A program made the translations under genes and the position numbers. Of a DNA stretch of 64,000 bases, positions 37,242 to 49,115 are shown one piece after another. Position 1 is the first letter of the stretch. Every line of letters begins with the position of its first letter. Below the pieces are notes generated by a model, which made no database searches, was not told where the DNA came from, and saw only the letters and a list, made by a program, of their open reading frames with translations. The stretch is from Ottelia alismoides (lineage: Eukaryota; Streptophyta; Magnoliopsida; Alismatales; Hydrocharitaceae): NCBI GenBank assembly GCA_037367405.1, contig JAZKJV010009324.1, forward strand, positions 682,001 to 746,000, in the 5' to 3' direction.

Positions 37242-37355
37242 TCATTCTTTCACTTCTTCCTGTATAAAATCCTTTTGAGCCATTCGTTTCTGGAGATCTA
37301 CAACACTTGTATATTCTTCGTAGACCACAATCGTCCCCATTTTTGCTCGTCTTCT

Positions 37356-37768
37356 ATGCTTAGGATACCAGATCCTATGTATAGGGGGGACCGATTGCCT
37401 GCTGATTTACGTTTTATTTTTTGTACTGATTCTTTTGTATAGCCTTTCTTTTTCACGAATCACTGGTCCCCAATTTTTGGCTACACTCTTTTCTATACTT
37501 AGGATGCCTTATCCTAAGTATAGGGGGGACCGAGTGATTTTGATGATTTCGGATTCTTTTCCTTTTCAACTTTCGTTATTTATTCTTTTCATTAAGTCAT
37601 CCCGTTTTTGCTCTCCCTTGATACTTACGATGACCTGATCGTAAGTATAGGGGGGTTGACTGACTTATACACTCTATTCTTTTTCACACACTTTTACTTA
37701 GCACGAGTTATGTCCTCTTTTTCTCTTTTGACGCTATGAGGACATAGCACAAGCTAAGTATAGGGGGG
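37356..37768 (+). repeat. Array of four hairpin plus G-run modules in element C
   Basis: Modules are at 37356-37389, 37497-37528, 37623-37655 and 37696-37768. The second is ACTTAGGAT, 5-base loop, ATCCTAAGT, TATA-like link, six G. The third is ACTTACGAT, 6-base loop, ATCGTAAGT, six G. The fourth has arms of 22 bases (37696-37717 and 37738-37759) with a few mismatches. Each G-run with its preceding AAGTATA repeats the true polypurine tract at 39370-39382. Confidence 0.92.
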
Positions 37769-39369
37769 TGCGTATATATTGTATATATACTTTCGTCCAT
37801 AACTCGTACTTTCATGTATTTTATATATCTATAAAATCCATAAAAAGTGGGTACGGGTTAATTTAAAATCCACTTATATTTATATATTATTTATAAAATC
37901 CTTGTAAATAAGTAAAATATGCTTAAAAATTGTATTTAAAACTTGTAATTATAATATGTCTTTAAAATTTGTACTTAAAATTTGTATAATACTTATTTAA
38001 ATACATATTTATTAAAACATGTGTAAAAAGCATTCAATCCTTGTAAAATACTTTGTAGATAAAATTTGTAAAATACATTAGACATTTAACTCGAATAAAA
38101 TATATCTTGTAAAATTCATGAATAAAATATTGTTTATAAAAATCATAAAAATCCATAAAAAAATACAAAGTCCTAAAATTCTTAAAAAATTACAAAAGCC
38201 TTAAAATCCATAAAAATGAGTAAAATTCAGAAAAGACACTTCACAACAATAAGGTTGCATTTGCATTCGCATTTTTCAGAATAAGTTTGATTTCTGGAAC
38301 TAAGGACTGAGTCTAGTCTAAAGGATGGAGCTTGATTACGGCCTTTAACTCTCGTTGTAAGGAGCCTGACTAGGATCTGGAATTTAGACTCTTCAGGTCT
38401 TATGACTTAAATCTTTGGGTTCCGTAAGACCATATTCGGGAAATCAAGTCATCTATTCTTAAGTAGACCATTTGGTGTCATCCGTACAACTCTACACCAG
38501 TGAACCAATCTTGAACACATGCACTCTGCACTTAGCTCGACTTACATGGAGTTCCGAAGAGTAGTACACCTTTGTAGTATGTTTCTATCCTTATCTTTGC
38601 GACATTGACGTCTAAAGACGGGAGAGATTGGGGTTGCGATAGTTGCTTCAGATGAGGGAAGGATCTGCTGACACAATTTTTCTAAGACCTCAAAAAAGGG
38701 ACGGACTAAAAAGATGCTATATCCGTCGAGGCACAAAAGATGAATGCAGTGCAAGCAAATTACAAAGTCAAAGCAAAGCAGAAGCCACCAAATAAGACCA
38801 CAATGGTCCAAGCTTCCACCAAAAATGCCTGCACATCTTAGTGGAGACTCAGCTACACCGGTTGGGCTTCACAAGGAGATGCGTCTACACTGGTCGCACT
38901 CCACTTCTTTTCTCATTCTTCTAACTTCTCCCTATATTCGATTGTGGACATAGAAGAACTGAACTCAGAAGGGAATACCTCCCTCCCCGAGGAAAGAGTA
39001 GCGGGATGAAAGCCATAGAAGTGTATAGCCGGGATTGACGGTTTCTTCGGTTCTTTAAGCAGGAAGAGCTAAATCAATTCACACACAGTACAAGTTGACT
39101 TCAAGGATGATAGAGTTTGCGATATGAATAAGTGAGTCTGAACTAGCCGATGAAGTGATCTTGAGTAAGGATTATGGAACTTGAGGACTGTTGAAGATAA
39201 AATCCTAATCCTAGTTAAGGTTCCGACAAAATGCTTGTTTCAGGCCCGATCGAGCTCTGTCCTTTGTCTGTTCTCATGAATTGGTTTAGGAAAACAAATT
39301 CATTCTAACTTTCTTTCTTTTTCACTTACTTTATCAAAATAAGTGTTTGCTAAGGGACTAGCAAAGTTT
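37769..39369 (+). other. 3' untranslated tail of element C
   Basis: 37800-38240 is AT-rich. 38250-39369 is conserved with B (13457-14570) and partly with A. It contains GAAGGGAATACC and CCCGAGGAAAGAG, kept in all three. Small ORFs on both strands (38542-38811 minus and 38744-38953 plus) have no recognised domain. An env-like gene, common at this place in Athila elements, is not recognisable. Confidence 0.7.
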
Positions 39370-39382
39370 AAGTATAGGGGGT
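39370..39382 (+). promoter_or_regulatory. Polypurine tract of element C
   Basis: AAGTATAGGGGGT directly precedes the 3' LTR. TTTGCT...AGCAAA, an upstream stem with loop AAGGGACT, lies at about 39345-39366. Confidence 0.88.
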
Positions 39383-42300
39383 TGATGAATCCATGATTCA
39401 TTAACATTTCTGTCGCATTATGTCATAAAACCCTTGACAAATACATGTAAATATCCATTAATTCTCATCTTTTAACAAACCACCATTCATGTGTAAATAC
39501 TCACTTTTAACCACTAAAATCATGTAAAAAAATAAAGAACAAGAAAATAAAGAAAAGGCAGATTTAATATATATAAATATATACAATATGACTTAAAATA
39601 TAAATATAGTTGTAAGATATATTTATAACCCAACCCCCGAGACCAAGTCAGCATGGATTGGTCGACAAACCTAAAAGTAGGGGGAGATAAGGAAAGAAAA
39701 CATAAAAAAAATAATTTAATACACACTCCATACATTCTCCATTATTTATAAAATAAATACAAAACTTTAAAGATTTTTAACTATTTCATATGAACATATT
39801 TTTCACAAAATTCTTTTCCTAATTATTTCTAAAAAATGTATATAAAAATATAAAAATAAGTTAAAAATATTACAATGTATATATGCCAAGAAACTCAGCC
39901 TGTAAATTGTCAAAATCTCAACTTCCGAACATCATTACTTCCTCATACGAACTCCAATTTCACTCTACTCACCTTTAAAGTTAATAAAATAATATTCTCT
40001 AATTAATAAAGTGGTTTCATCGAATTCGGAGTCCGTTTGCAAAAAGTCGGTTTTGGGACCAAAAGACAATGGGGTTTCTGGGCTATTTATTTTATGTAAC
40101 ACACATTATTTATAATTTTCTTATTTTTAAATTATTTCATGATCTTGTAGTTTCACCGTAATTATTTCATAATTTTTGGACCTTATTTATTATTTTAATA
40201 AAATCAAAAATCCTAAAATATAGGTATAAATGTCCTACTTAGATACTAACCATATTTATTAAAATATGCAATTTAACTTATTAAAATCCATAAAAATTCG
40301 TATAAGTCTTATTTAATATTCAAATAATTAAGAAAATATAAAATTAATTTTTAAGTATTTATTTATTAAATTGAAAATCCAAAACCTATTTATAAATACA
40401 TATTTATTAATATAATATGTATATTTTGAATAATATTTATTATTTATATAATGTATTTATTTCATAAATTAGAGAATTAATTTATCTACACTTTTTGTAT
40501 TTAAACTTATTTAAAATAATGTAATTTACTATTTAATCCTTAATTTATAAGCTAATTTACATATTCTGGCCAACCAGGTGCTGACACTTGTCACCACCTG
40601 GTTCATCTTCCTCCAAGAAGTTGTTCCACCCAAACTGCAACAACCTGCCGACTTCCACCATTTATCCAACGCAACCTTCAACACCTTGGAGCAATCTCAA
40701 CTCTCGATCCCCTTCCTCTAACAACCTACTTCAACGCCAGCCTTGGATCTAAACTTGGAGCCCACGCCATTGACCTATAAATACCCCTCAACTTCCGCCA
40801 TTAACAACCAACTCTCCTAACTGCCAGAGCCCCAGCTCCAGTCTACCCGATCCCTCACTTTCCCTACCTCACTCTGCCTCGCTTCGTTGGTGACAGCACC
40901 TGCAAGCCAGCTCACGTGGAGGAAGGACGATCGGACGAGGTTCCAAGGCCAGTCATCGCCTTGCATCGCCGCCCAGATCGCGTGGAGCTCCGGCCCAAGG
41001 TCGACCGTCGAGCGATCCTTTTCCAGGTACAACACCTTGAAACCCTAGACCTACTCATCCATCTTCTTCATTTTTCTTCTCGATAGTCGTGCGTCGATTA
41101 GCGACGTTAATTACGTTTTTAGTTAGTCTAATCCATAGGCTTAGGCGTGTAATCAAATCGCGCTCCAAATCGTTTCGAATCACAACTGAATCGCATCTCA
41201 AATCCATTGTCATCTTCACGTGTTTTGAATTTCTTCTGGAAACTGAAGTTTTCTCCATGTTTTGATCTTGCGAATTAATAATCCGTCGGCCGATTCCTTG
41301 GGGATCGAGCACATAAATCTGTTAATTGCATATCAGACGTCAATTCGGAGCCCTTTCTTTGACCTGGAAGCCTTCAATCATCATCGGAGTTCACCTCCAA
41401 AGATGGGTCGCCAGCAATGAACAACCTCCAGTTGGACGAGCCACCGCTTCGAGCCACCGTCGACCACCCTCTACCGTGGGCGAGCTCGAGGGGTGGAGGA
41501 GCCACCCCTCTGGCCCTGCCGGAGTGCCAAAGCCTTCGTCGGTTGATCGGTAGAATTCGGAGAAGAACAACCATCGCCAGCGACTCTAACAACCGCAAGA
41601 ACAGCCGAGCTACTGGCTGGTGACACGTGGCAGCCGCAGAGACGTCCGATCGGCGCGTGCATCTTCTAATCTGCGCCGTAGATTGTGAAGGGGTGTGAAA
41701 ATTGCACACTTAATCCAGCAGGTCTCCAGAATTTCATCCCGCCCCCCAGGTTTTGTATATTTGCATTTAGGTCCCTCTATAGGGACCTAAATGTAAAGTT
41801 TTGTATATTTTTTCTTATAGAACAGTCCCTGAGGACCATTTTGAAAACATTTTTAAATACTTTTTCTTGTGCTTATGCCCCTGGGCTGTAGGGGCTGTTT
41901 TGACTTCGTTTGACTTCTTTTTTTACGGTTTCTTTAGAGTAGTTACACAACTACCCCATCTACCTCGTATAAAGTTTTCAAGTGTTTTTGACGTGTTTTC
42001 GTCGTGTTTTGATTCTTCGAAGTTCGCCTTGTTTTGTTTCAATTTCTTGTGTTGTTCGAGTCCACTGCTCGACCCCGATCACCCTACTATATTTTACCAC
42101 CTATATAATATCCACCTATTATATAATAAATACATATTTTTGGAAAATATCTGTTTTTGAAAATTAAATAAAAATTTGAAAATAATAAAATCAAATAAAA
42201 AAATTAAAATAAAAAAAGGAAGTTTCTTGCTTTGATAACTCTAAGAAGAAATAAGAAATAAAATTACAAAGAAATCTCCGAAAGAATCAAAGGATTCTAT

Positions 42301-42486
42301 TCTTCCTCCTTGAGTTCGACCTAGGAACACTTGCGTGGTTAAAAAATTAGTGTAGGTTTTCCGAAGAAAAACTGAATTTGTTTGATACGAGTTGAGAATC
42401 ATCTTTTTCGCAGCTTTTTGCTACATCGACCGTGTTCTTCCTCTTCTAAAAACGAAATGCCGCGAAACCGATTTTCAGCTATATCA
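39383..42486 (+). repeat. 3' LTR of element C (3104 bp)
   Basis: It pairs with 26561-29703. The TATA box is at 40776-40783 and the 9-bp hairpin at 41488-41510. Relative to the 5' copy it lacks about 25 bases in the GC-rich part near 41440. Confidence 0.95.
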
Positions 42487-42491
42487 GTATG
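42487..42491. repeat. Right target-site duplication of element C (GTATG)
   Basis: It is identical to 26556-26560. Confidence 0.95.
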
Positions 42492-43740
42492 CTGACATTG
42501 TGAACTATTTTATCGTCAAGAAAGTTCCACAAGATTGGCCTAGGCAGAGACTTGAGACTTTCCTTGAGAAGGCCAAATCGTACCATTGGGAGGATCCCAT
42601 CCTTTATCATGAAGGAGGGGATAGCGTTTGGAGTTGGTGCATTCCTCAAGAGGAGCAACATATCATCCTCACACACTGCCACAAGTTTGAGGCAGGAGGA
42701 CATCATTCTGGGAGGAGGACAAAACAGACAGTGCTCCAATCCGGCCTATGGTGGCCTACCCTCTTCAAGTATTCTAGTGAATTCGTGAAGAGGTGTACTG
42801 AGTGTCAGAGGATGGGTACCTTTGAACAACGTGATATAATGCCAATGCAGCCCATTCACTTCTGTGAGGTTTTTAACGCATGGGGCATTGATTTCATAGG
42901 TCCATTCACAAAGAGTTAGGGATTTGGGTACATTCTTGTTGTTGTGGATTACGTGAGTCATTGGGTTGAGGCCATCCCCACCCTAATCGCAGATGCTAGG
43001 ATAATATGCATATTTTTAAGGAAGAATATCATTTCATGGTTCGTAGTACCTAGAGTTTTGATATCTGATGGGGGACTCATTTTAACAATGACAAGGTAAG
43101 GGCCCTTGATAACAAGTTCAGCATTGACCATCGAGTTACCACTCCATATCACCCTCAGACCATTGGTCTTGCTAAAGTATCGAACGTGGATATCAAGACT
43201 ATATTGCAGAAGGTTGTCTGCCCAAACCAAAAGGATTGGTCATAGTTTTTGGACTCATTCTTGTGGGCCGATACGACTTCCTTCAATACACCTTTGGGTA
43301 CATCTCCCTTTCGTCTTGTTTATGGCATGCCATGGCATTTACTTGTGGAGATCAAGCACAAGTCACAATGGGAAGTCACTGTGTTATTATTGGATCTCAA
43401 GAGTATAGGAGATCAGTGGAAAGCAGAGTTGGTAGCCTGGAGGAGTTGAGAGAAAAAATCTTTTCGAGTAGCATACAGTATAAGGAGAGAGTGAAGATAT
43501 GACATGATTCCCATATTAGCCATAAATAGTTTGAGACGAACCAGAGAGTATGGTTATTCGATGCTAGGTTGAGATTATTTCCAAGGAAGTTAGAAAGCAA
43601 ATGAAAGGGACCATACGCGGTCCGAAAGGTGCACGACAACGGAAGCATTGATATATCTGAGTTGTCATATGATTCCACCTTTCAAGTCAACGATCAGCAT
43701 TTAAAACCATGTCATGATAATGATCCTCTGATCATTGATG
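42492..43740 (+). pseudogene. Integrase of element A, after the C insertion, broken
   Basis: It resumes in the frame left at 26560 (DIVNYFIVKKVPQDWP). The zinc region is GGHHSGRRTKQ...CTECQRMG. The first Asp is in WGIDFIG (42890-42892) and the second in ISDGG (43067-43069), 58 residues apart. The place of the catalytic Glu reads GLAKVSN, with Lys (43174-43176). A stop at 42917 and a shift after 43070 also break it. TPLGTSPFRLVYG (about 43285-43325) and the C-terminal VWLFDARL- and DNGSIDIS-like stretches (43540-43660) follow. It is inactive on several counts. Confidence 0.9.
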
Positions 43741-43897
43741 TTTCCCCTATTTATTTTGCATGAGATGTGGTCTTTAACTCACATTTTTTGCATCTCATGC
43801 CTGATTATCACTTTTCTTCCGCAACTTTATAGATCCAGTTGTCCATATCATTCATTTTTTCTGTCTAACACCCCATCTCCATCTTATGATTATGCTA
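43741..43897 (+). other. Short non-coding spacer after integrase of element A
   Basis: It follows the decayed integrase end and precedes the hairpin array. Nothing else is seen. Confidence 0.5.
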
Positions 43898-44255
43898 TAC
43901 TTTGGGTGTGCTTTACCCTAAGTATGGGGGGGGGGGGTATAAGACTTGTGATTATTCATTTGCTTCTTTTTACCTCTGTTTTGCTGCCTATACTTAGAGA
44001 TATTTTACCCTAAGTAAAGGGGAGGTAAACCCTGTACATCCTAATCCTTGGTTTTCCCCTTGTGTACATACTTCTATACTTAGGATTACTTGATCCTAAG
44101 TATAGGGGGATCACCGACTTCTATTCATTACATTCTTGTATTCGTCATTGTAGTATATCCTTCTTTTCACTTCCCAATACTTAATATTAGTTATGTCATC
44201 CTTTCGTCGCTCTTTGATCACTCTGAGGACATCGTTCGAGCTAAGTATATGGGGG
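43898..44255 (+). repeat. Array of four hairpin plus G-run modules in element A
   Basis: Modules are at about 43898-43937, 43992-44025, 44075-44106 and 44179-44255. The third is perfect: ACTTAGGAT, 6-base loop, ATCCTAAGT, then five G. The first has ACTTTGGGT/ACCCTAAGT arms and a run of 12 G (43926-43937). The order and relative position after integrase are those of elements B and C. Confidence 0.85.
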
Positions 44256-45798
44256 TGTCGTATATATTATATTTGTACTCTAGCCATAACTCGTAGTTTG
44301 TGTGAGTGTGTTAATAAAAAATGGCAAAAATTCATAAAATCAAAAATAAAATAAAATTAATTTTTTTGCAAATTTGATTATAAATAACTTTTTGTAAAAA
44401 CTACTTTTGTACAAATGTTTGTAAAAATTTTTTGATTGTAAAATGTTGTAAATATTTTTCTAACCAAAATTATGTATATAGTATAAAATATTTGAAAAAT
44501 GTTTGGAAAATAAAAGTTTGCAAAAATCTATTTGTAAATGTTTGTAAATAGTTTGCAAAACTTTCCCTTTCTTGCAGCCAAATATTTTCATAAAAATTTG
44601 CACAAAAAGTTTTGTACATATTAACTTGTATATTCTTCTAAATCATATTTGACATTTAAACTAATCTAGAATTAAATTGAAAAATGGAGTTTGGTTAAGA
44701 TTTTAATCCACCTAACTTCAGAGGAATCTTATAGAATTTGGGGTTAAGATTTTTCAGGTCCATAGTGACTTAATTCTTTGAGTCCACTAGGAAATGTTCA
44801 CATGTCATCTTGATAAGCCTAACTAAAACTCTTAACAACAAACGCATGACTCTCAAAGAGATTGGCTTGACTTGGATACGCACCTTACATGTAGCTCAAC
44901 ACGGATCTGGTGGTGAGGAGGCAAAATTCTTTGGCTTGGGGTAGCATACGAGGGCAGTACTTCTAGACAAAACCTCTCATCTTCTTCTAGGGAGGGATGT
45001 GTACCTCAACCTGTTCTAGTAGCATTGAGTTCTAAAGACAAGAGTTTGTGGGTTGCAATAATGCTTGAAAAGAGGGATAGACTTCTGGCTCAAGAAGAAA
45101 AATTCCTTATGTACATGCTGCACCATGTAAATATGTTGTATATATACACATCAAAAAATTGTGCAAAAATATGAAAAAAACTCCAAAAAAGGGGACGAGC
45201 CTGATTGAAAATAAAATGCATGCCGGAGTGTATATAGTTAATAAGCAATGTTTATGTATCCCATTTTGTCATCTCATGGAAGCTTGCAGCTGGAGACTTA
45301 GCTACATTGGCTTTTCTCCAAGGGATACGTGGTTACACTAGTCACGATCCATTCTTCTCTTTCCCCTCTTCTTGAGTTGGTTGCTTGATCTTAGAAGGGA
45401 ATACCCTCTCCTCGAGGAAAGAGCTGCTAGACTAGGGAATTAGAATGACCTTGTTGAGGGAGGTTGTTTCTTTGTCATCTCTATGTTGCGAAGTTACATA
45501 TCACTTACACAGTACAAGGAAATATGCATAGTCATTAGAGTTTGCGTATGTAGACTTGTTCTGACCCGGTTTATTAAGGAGTATTGACCATAGACTTGTG
45601 GAACTTAGAGGCTATTGAGTCTTAAACCTATTTCCCAATAAGGTTCCAACAAACTAATAATCCAAAGGTCTGACTAAGCTCCATACTCCAACTTAATAAA
45701 GATAAGTTTAATAATCAACCTTAATTCCTTTTCTTTTCATGACTTTTTTATTTTCACTTATTTTTCAAGTAAGTATTTGATAAGGGACTAGCAAAGGT
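44256..45798 (+). other. 3' untranslated tail of element A
   Basis: 44290-44640 is AT-rich with TTTGTAAAT words. 44690-45798 is a diverged copy of the tail seen in B and C (for example CTTAGCTACATTGGC near 45300 and GAAGGGAATACC near 45390). No gene is supported. Confidence 0.65.
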
Positions 45799-45812
45799 AA
45801 AGTATAGGGGGG
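45799..45812 (+). promoter_or_regulatory. Polypurine tract of element A
   Basis: AAAGTATAGGGGGG abuts the 3' LTR. Confidence 0.9.
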
Positions 45813-48800
45813 TGATGAATCCATGATTCTCACTCTTTATTCTTTTTATTTTAGCTCTTCTTTTTGGCAAAACACTCTGTAAATACTTGTAAATATAGCA
45901 ATTTAGCTTTTTGCATACTGTTGTTAATATTTAATAATTAACATGTAATTTTTGCAAAAAAATAAAAGAATAAATGAAAAATAAAAAGAATGATGTATTT
46001 AGAATAAATACAGAGTGACCCAAACCTCAAGAGAAGGTCAAGACTTGACCCGATCGCAAAATAATATAAGTAGAGAGAGACAGGTTTCACTATGTATTGT
46101 ATATATCCTCTATACTTGGACATATTATTTATTTATTTATTCTAAAATCACATTAGTTTACTCTTTTGCATCCTTATTTATAGTTTTAATAATATTATAA
46201 AAATAAAATAAAAATAGAAAAATAAAAGAAAAATAAAAATAAATCTTCTTTCTTGTACAAAATACACATGTATAGTCTACATTCACTATTTATTTTATAC
46301 CCTTAAATAAACTATAAAAATAAAATAAAAATTATATTATACTCTTGAAATTATTGTGTACATAAAATATAAAATAAAGGTTTTTTATGTAGAAATAATA
46401 AATTAAAAACACTTTTACATAATTCGTAGGTATAATATACATATATATAATATTATATACTATATATGCATTATTTTATTTTTCATAAAAATAATTAAAA
46501 CTTATAGAAGAATACTTTATAAAATAATAAACATTTTTTTTTATTTTTTATAATTTTTATTTCAAATTCATTTGCAAATTATTTATTGAATTTCCATTGA
46601 TTTTGTAAATCCTAATTTTCACATCGGTCCATGCCAGACCGTTGACTCCAGTCAACGGTCTCTTCTAGACTGGGTCAGGTCACTTTCCTCTCACCAGAGC
46701 ATTTTCTTCGACTTGTCATGCCTGAACCCAACCTCCTCTTCTCTTAGTTCCTATGCTCGATTATAGCCCATACTCCCATGATCCTCGCAGATCCCTAGGC
46801 GCAACTGGATCTGCCTAGTGTTCCACGTACGCATCTGATCTTCTTGGACCCTTGGTTTGTCTATAAAATGCCTCTTCCGCCTGCATAGCCCTCCAGCTCA
46901 TCCCTCGTGCCTCCATTCTCCCCTAGCCACCTTCAGTGGAGTGGAAGCCACTCAAGGAGTCGTTTAGGATCCTTAGGAGACGCCGGGAGGCTCGTAGCTC
47001 ATCGCGTCACCGAAGAACTGTTGCGAGAAGCCTCTTAGCCTATCGTAGCTCGATCGATGACACAACTAGCCGACCACCTTTAGCTGAAGCTCAGGAACAC
47101 ATCACGACCTTCAGGTATCTATTTTTCTTTTAACATTGCCCAGTTCGATCGCATCTTCACCTTTGGCACCGCCGCTATCATCACTGCTCCGACCAGCTGA
47201 TCGGAGCCTCGATACCCATTCCCCTCCATTCCGATCGATGCCATGCCTCGCCCCACATCTTCTCACGAAACCTATCCCCCCTAAGGCTCGACCATTGGGA
47301 TGAGATAAGGAAAGGTCTCCTTCCCCCACGTTCGCCCGAGACCCAAACCCACGTCGCTTCCTTTCTTTCCAGCTGTAATAACCTTGATCGGAGCATAGCC
47401 CTGAGTCCCTTCTACTCTTTGCAGGTCATTACACACGCGAGGAGACCACTTAGAGTCCTCGACTGCTCCGACAAAGTTGTTCTAGGTCCCCCTTCACAGT
47501 CACGAACATCCAGCCATCGCCACCTCCATCCGAGTACCCCACCTTATACGGAACACCTCCACGATATAGCCGGAGCTCTCCGATTTTCTATCAGAGTGTC
47601 GGAGCCCCTCTAATGCTCAGTTGAAGCTTGTCGGGGTCCTGTACTTGCTAACCCTTCACCCGTCGTCGGATGGCCCCCTCCTGCCAGATTGCATATGAGG
47701 CGCCAAATAGGGCCAACTTTTTGGCCGTTGGATCAGAGCCTTGACGTATTTGTCTTGCACATCTGCAACTTCTTCTGTTGCAGTCAGATTCGCAACAGGA
47801 GTCAATCAGCACCATACGAGAAAGACAGCCTCCACACGCACCACATGACCTCACCAATGGTATATTTCCTTTTTGCCCTTGCGTTTCGATATTTTGCTTT
47901 AGTGCATTAAATAAATGTTGTAGTTCAGAACTTTTACAGTTTGGTCCTTGTAGTTTATAGTATTTGCATTAGTTCCTCTGAATCTGTAGCACATGTGTGC
48001 TCACGTGTAGTTTGTGATATTTGCATGTTTTACCCGAAACTCTTATGTTGTTAATGAATGGATGTTAACTTCTGAAAATTGCATCAATACCCTGCACGTT
48101 CACTATTGAGCATTTGCGTGATTTGTTTGGGATTTTGGCAGACAGGGCCCTAAGCTTTTAAAATGTGTTACTAATTTCGTCTGTGAACTTAATATATTTA
48201 CAAAGAGGTCCCTGTGAACTGTGCCTAATTACACGTTGTATTTTGGATTTAAAAAATTGTAAATTAATTCGAAAAAATTACATAAACATTACCATTGACT
48301 CCTGTTAGTGTGTAATATTTTCCATGATTTTATTGGATTGATTTATTTGCATTTACTATTTTAAAAATTCAAAAACATTCATAAATATCCCTATTTACCT
48401 TAGGAAATTTATAAAAATTCGAGTATTGTTTTAAAAAATTATATAAAAATTCCCACGGTGCCTTTTTATGTGTTTTACTTACAACATAAATTTTGTTTGA
48501 AAAACTCTGATAAAAGCCCTAAAAATTACAAAACATTCAAAAAATTACAAGAATCATATAAAATCATAGAAAACTCTGAAAATTCCTTTTTTAGTTCCTA
48601 TTCAGGGCCTTTTTAATATTTTTATTTGTAATTTAGTCATGGTTGTGCACTGCTTGAATTTTTGAGCTTTATTTGATTTTTATAAAATTACAAAAATATC
48701 ATAAAAACTTAGAAAAATTATCAAAAATATTTTAAAACATTTAATCAAAAAATATTTTACCTTAATTTTCAGAGCATTTTTAGCTAATGAGGAAAATCTG

Positions 48801-49115
48801 AAAATAACATTATACTTGTTTTAATTTGTTTTTGTGCTTGTGTGCTTTATTCAAAAAGTAAAAATCTGAAAATTAAAAATAACTAAAAATTGTTTTATTT
48901 TTAGAAATTTGACTACTTTATATTCTCTTCGTGCTCCTTGTGTTCAACCATGGTGGCTATACCAGGTAAATAAAATAGCGAACAACTTACATTTCTTGAT
49001 TGCTTGAATTTTCTGAGTGGTTTTGTTTTTTCCGATTGAGTCAGTCTATCGATTGGGGTCGCAACGACCTTGGATTTTAATTGGTACATAATCCTGGTTG
49101 ATTGGTAGCTCATCA
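45813..49115 (+). repeat. 3' LTR of element A (3303 bp)
   Basis: It pairs with 3556-6837 and ends GCTCATCA. The TATA box is at 46862-46868. About 15 differences occur in the first 105 bases by eye. Confidence 0.93.

Larger units (their letters stand above)
26561..42486 (+). mobile_element. Element C: full-length Athila-like retrotransposon inserted in A pol
   Basis: LTRs lie at 26561-29703 and 39383-42486, the primer site at 29707-29724 and the polypurine tract at 39370-39382, with perfect GTATG duplications. Internal order: leader, gag, protease, reverse transcriptase/RNase H, integrase, then a 2.1 kb non-coding 3' part with a hairpin/G-run array. In the first 330 bases the LTRs differ at about 11 places by eye, the lowest of the nest. 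Stops and frameshifts in gag and pol, a lost protease Asp codon and an in-frame gap in integrase mean it is not autonomous now. Confidence 0.96.
3556..49115 (+). mobile_element. Element A: Athila-like Ty3/gypsy retrotransposon, split by elements B and C
   Basis: LTRs lie at 3556-6837 and 45813-49115. Both start TGATGAAT and end CTCATCA. A tRNA-Asp-type primer site follows the 5' LTR, and AAAGTATAGGGGGG directly precedes the 3' LTR. The internal part, after removing B and C, is 6838-10337 plus 23282-26560 plus 42492-45812, about 10.1 kb. It holds gag, protease, reverse transcriptase/RNase H and integrase in gypsy order. The reverse transcriptase is of the Athila type. All genes are broken. The 5-bp flanks differ (TCCTG versus ACCAG), so no target duplication survives. 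LTR divergence is the highest of the three complete elements, which fits its role as host of the nest. Confidence 0.92.

Noticed and set aside
38542..38811. Antisense 89-codon ORF in the C tail as an env or accessory gene
   Set aside because: No signal peptide, surface motif or conserved frame in B or A supports a protein; noted only under the conserved tail.
44290..44640. AT-rich repeated TTTGTAAA words as a satellite or CRISPR-like array
   Set aside because: No regular period or spacer pattern; ordinary AT-rich element DNA.
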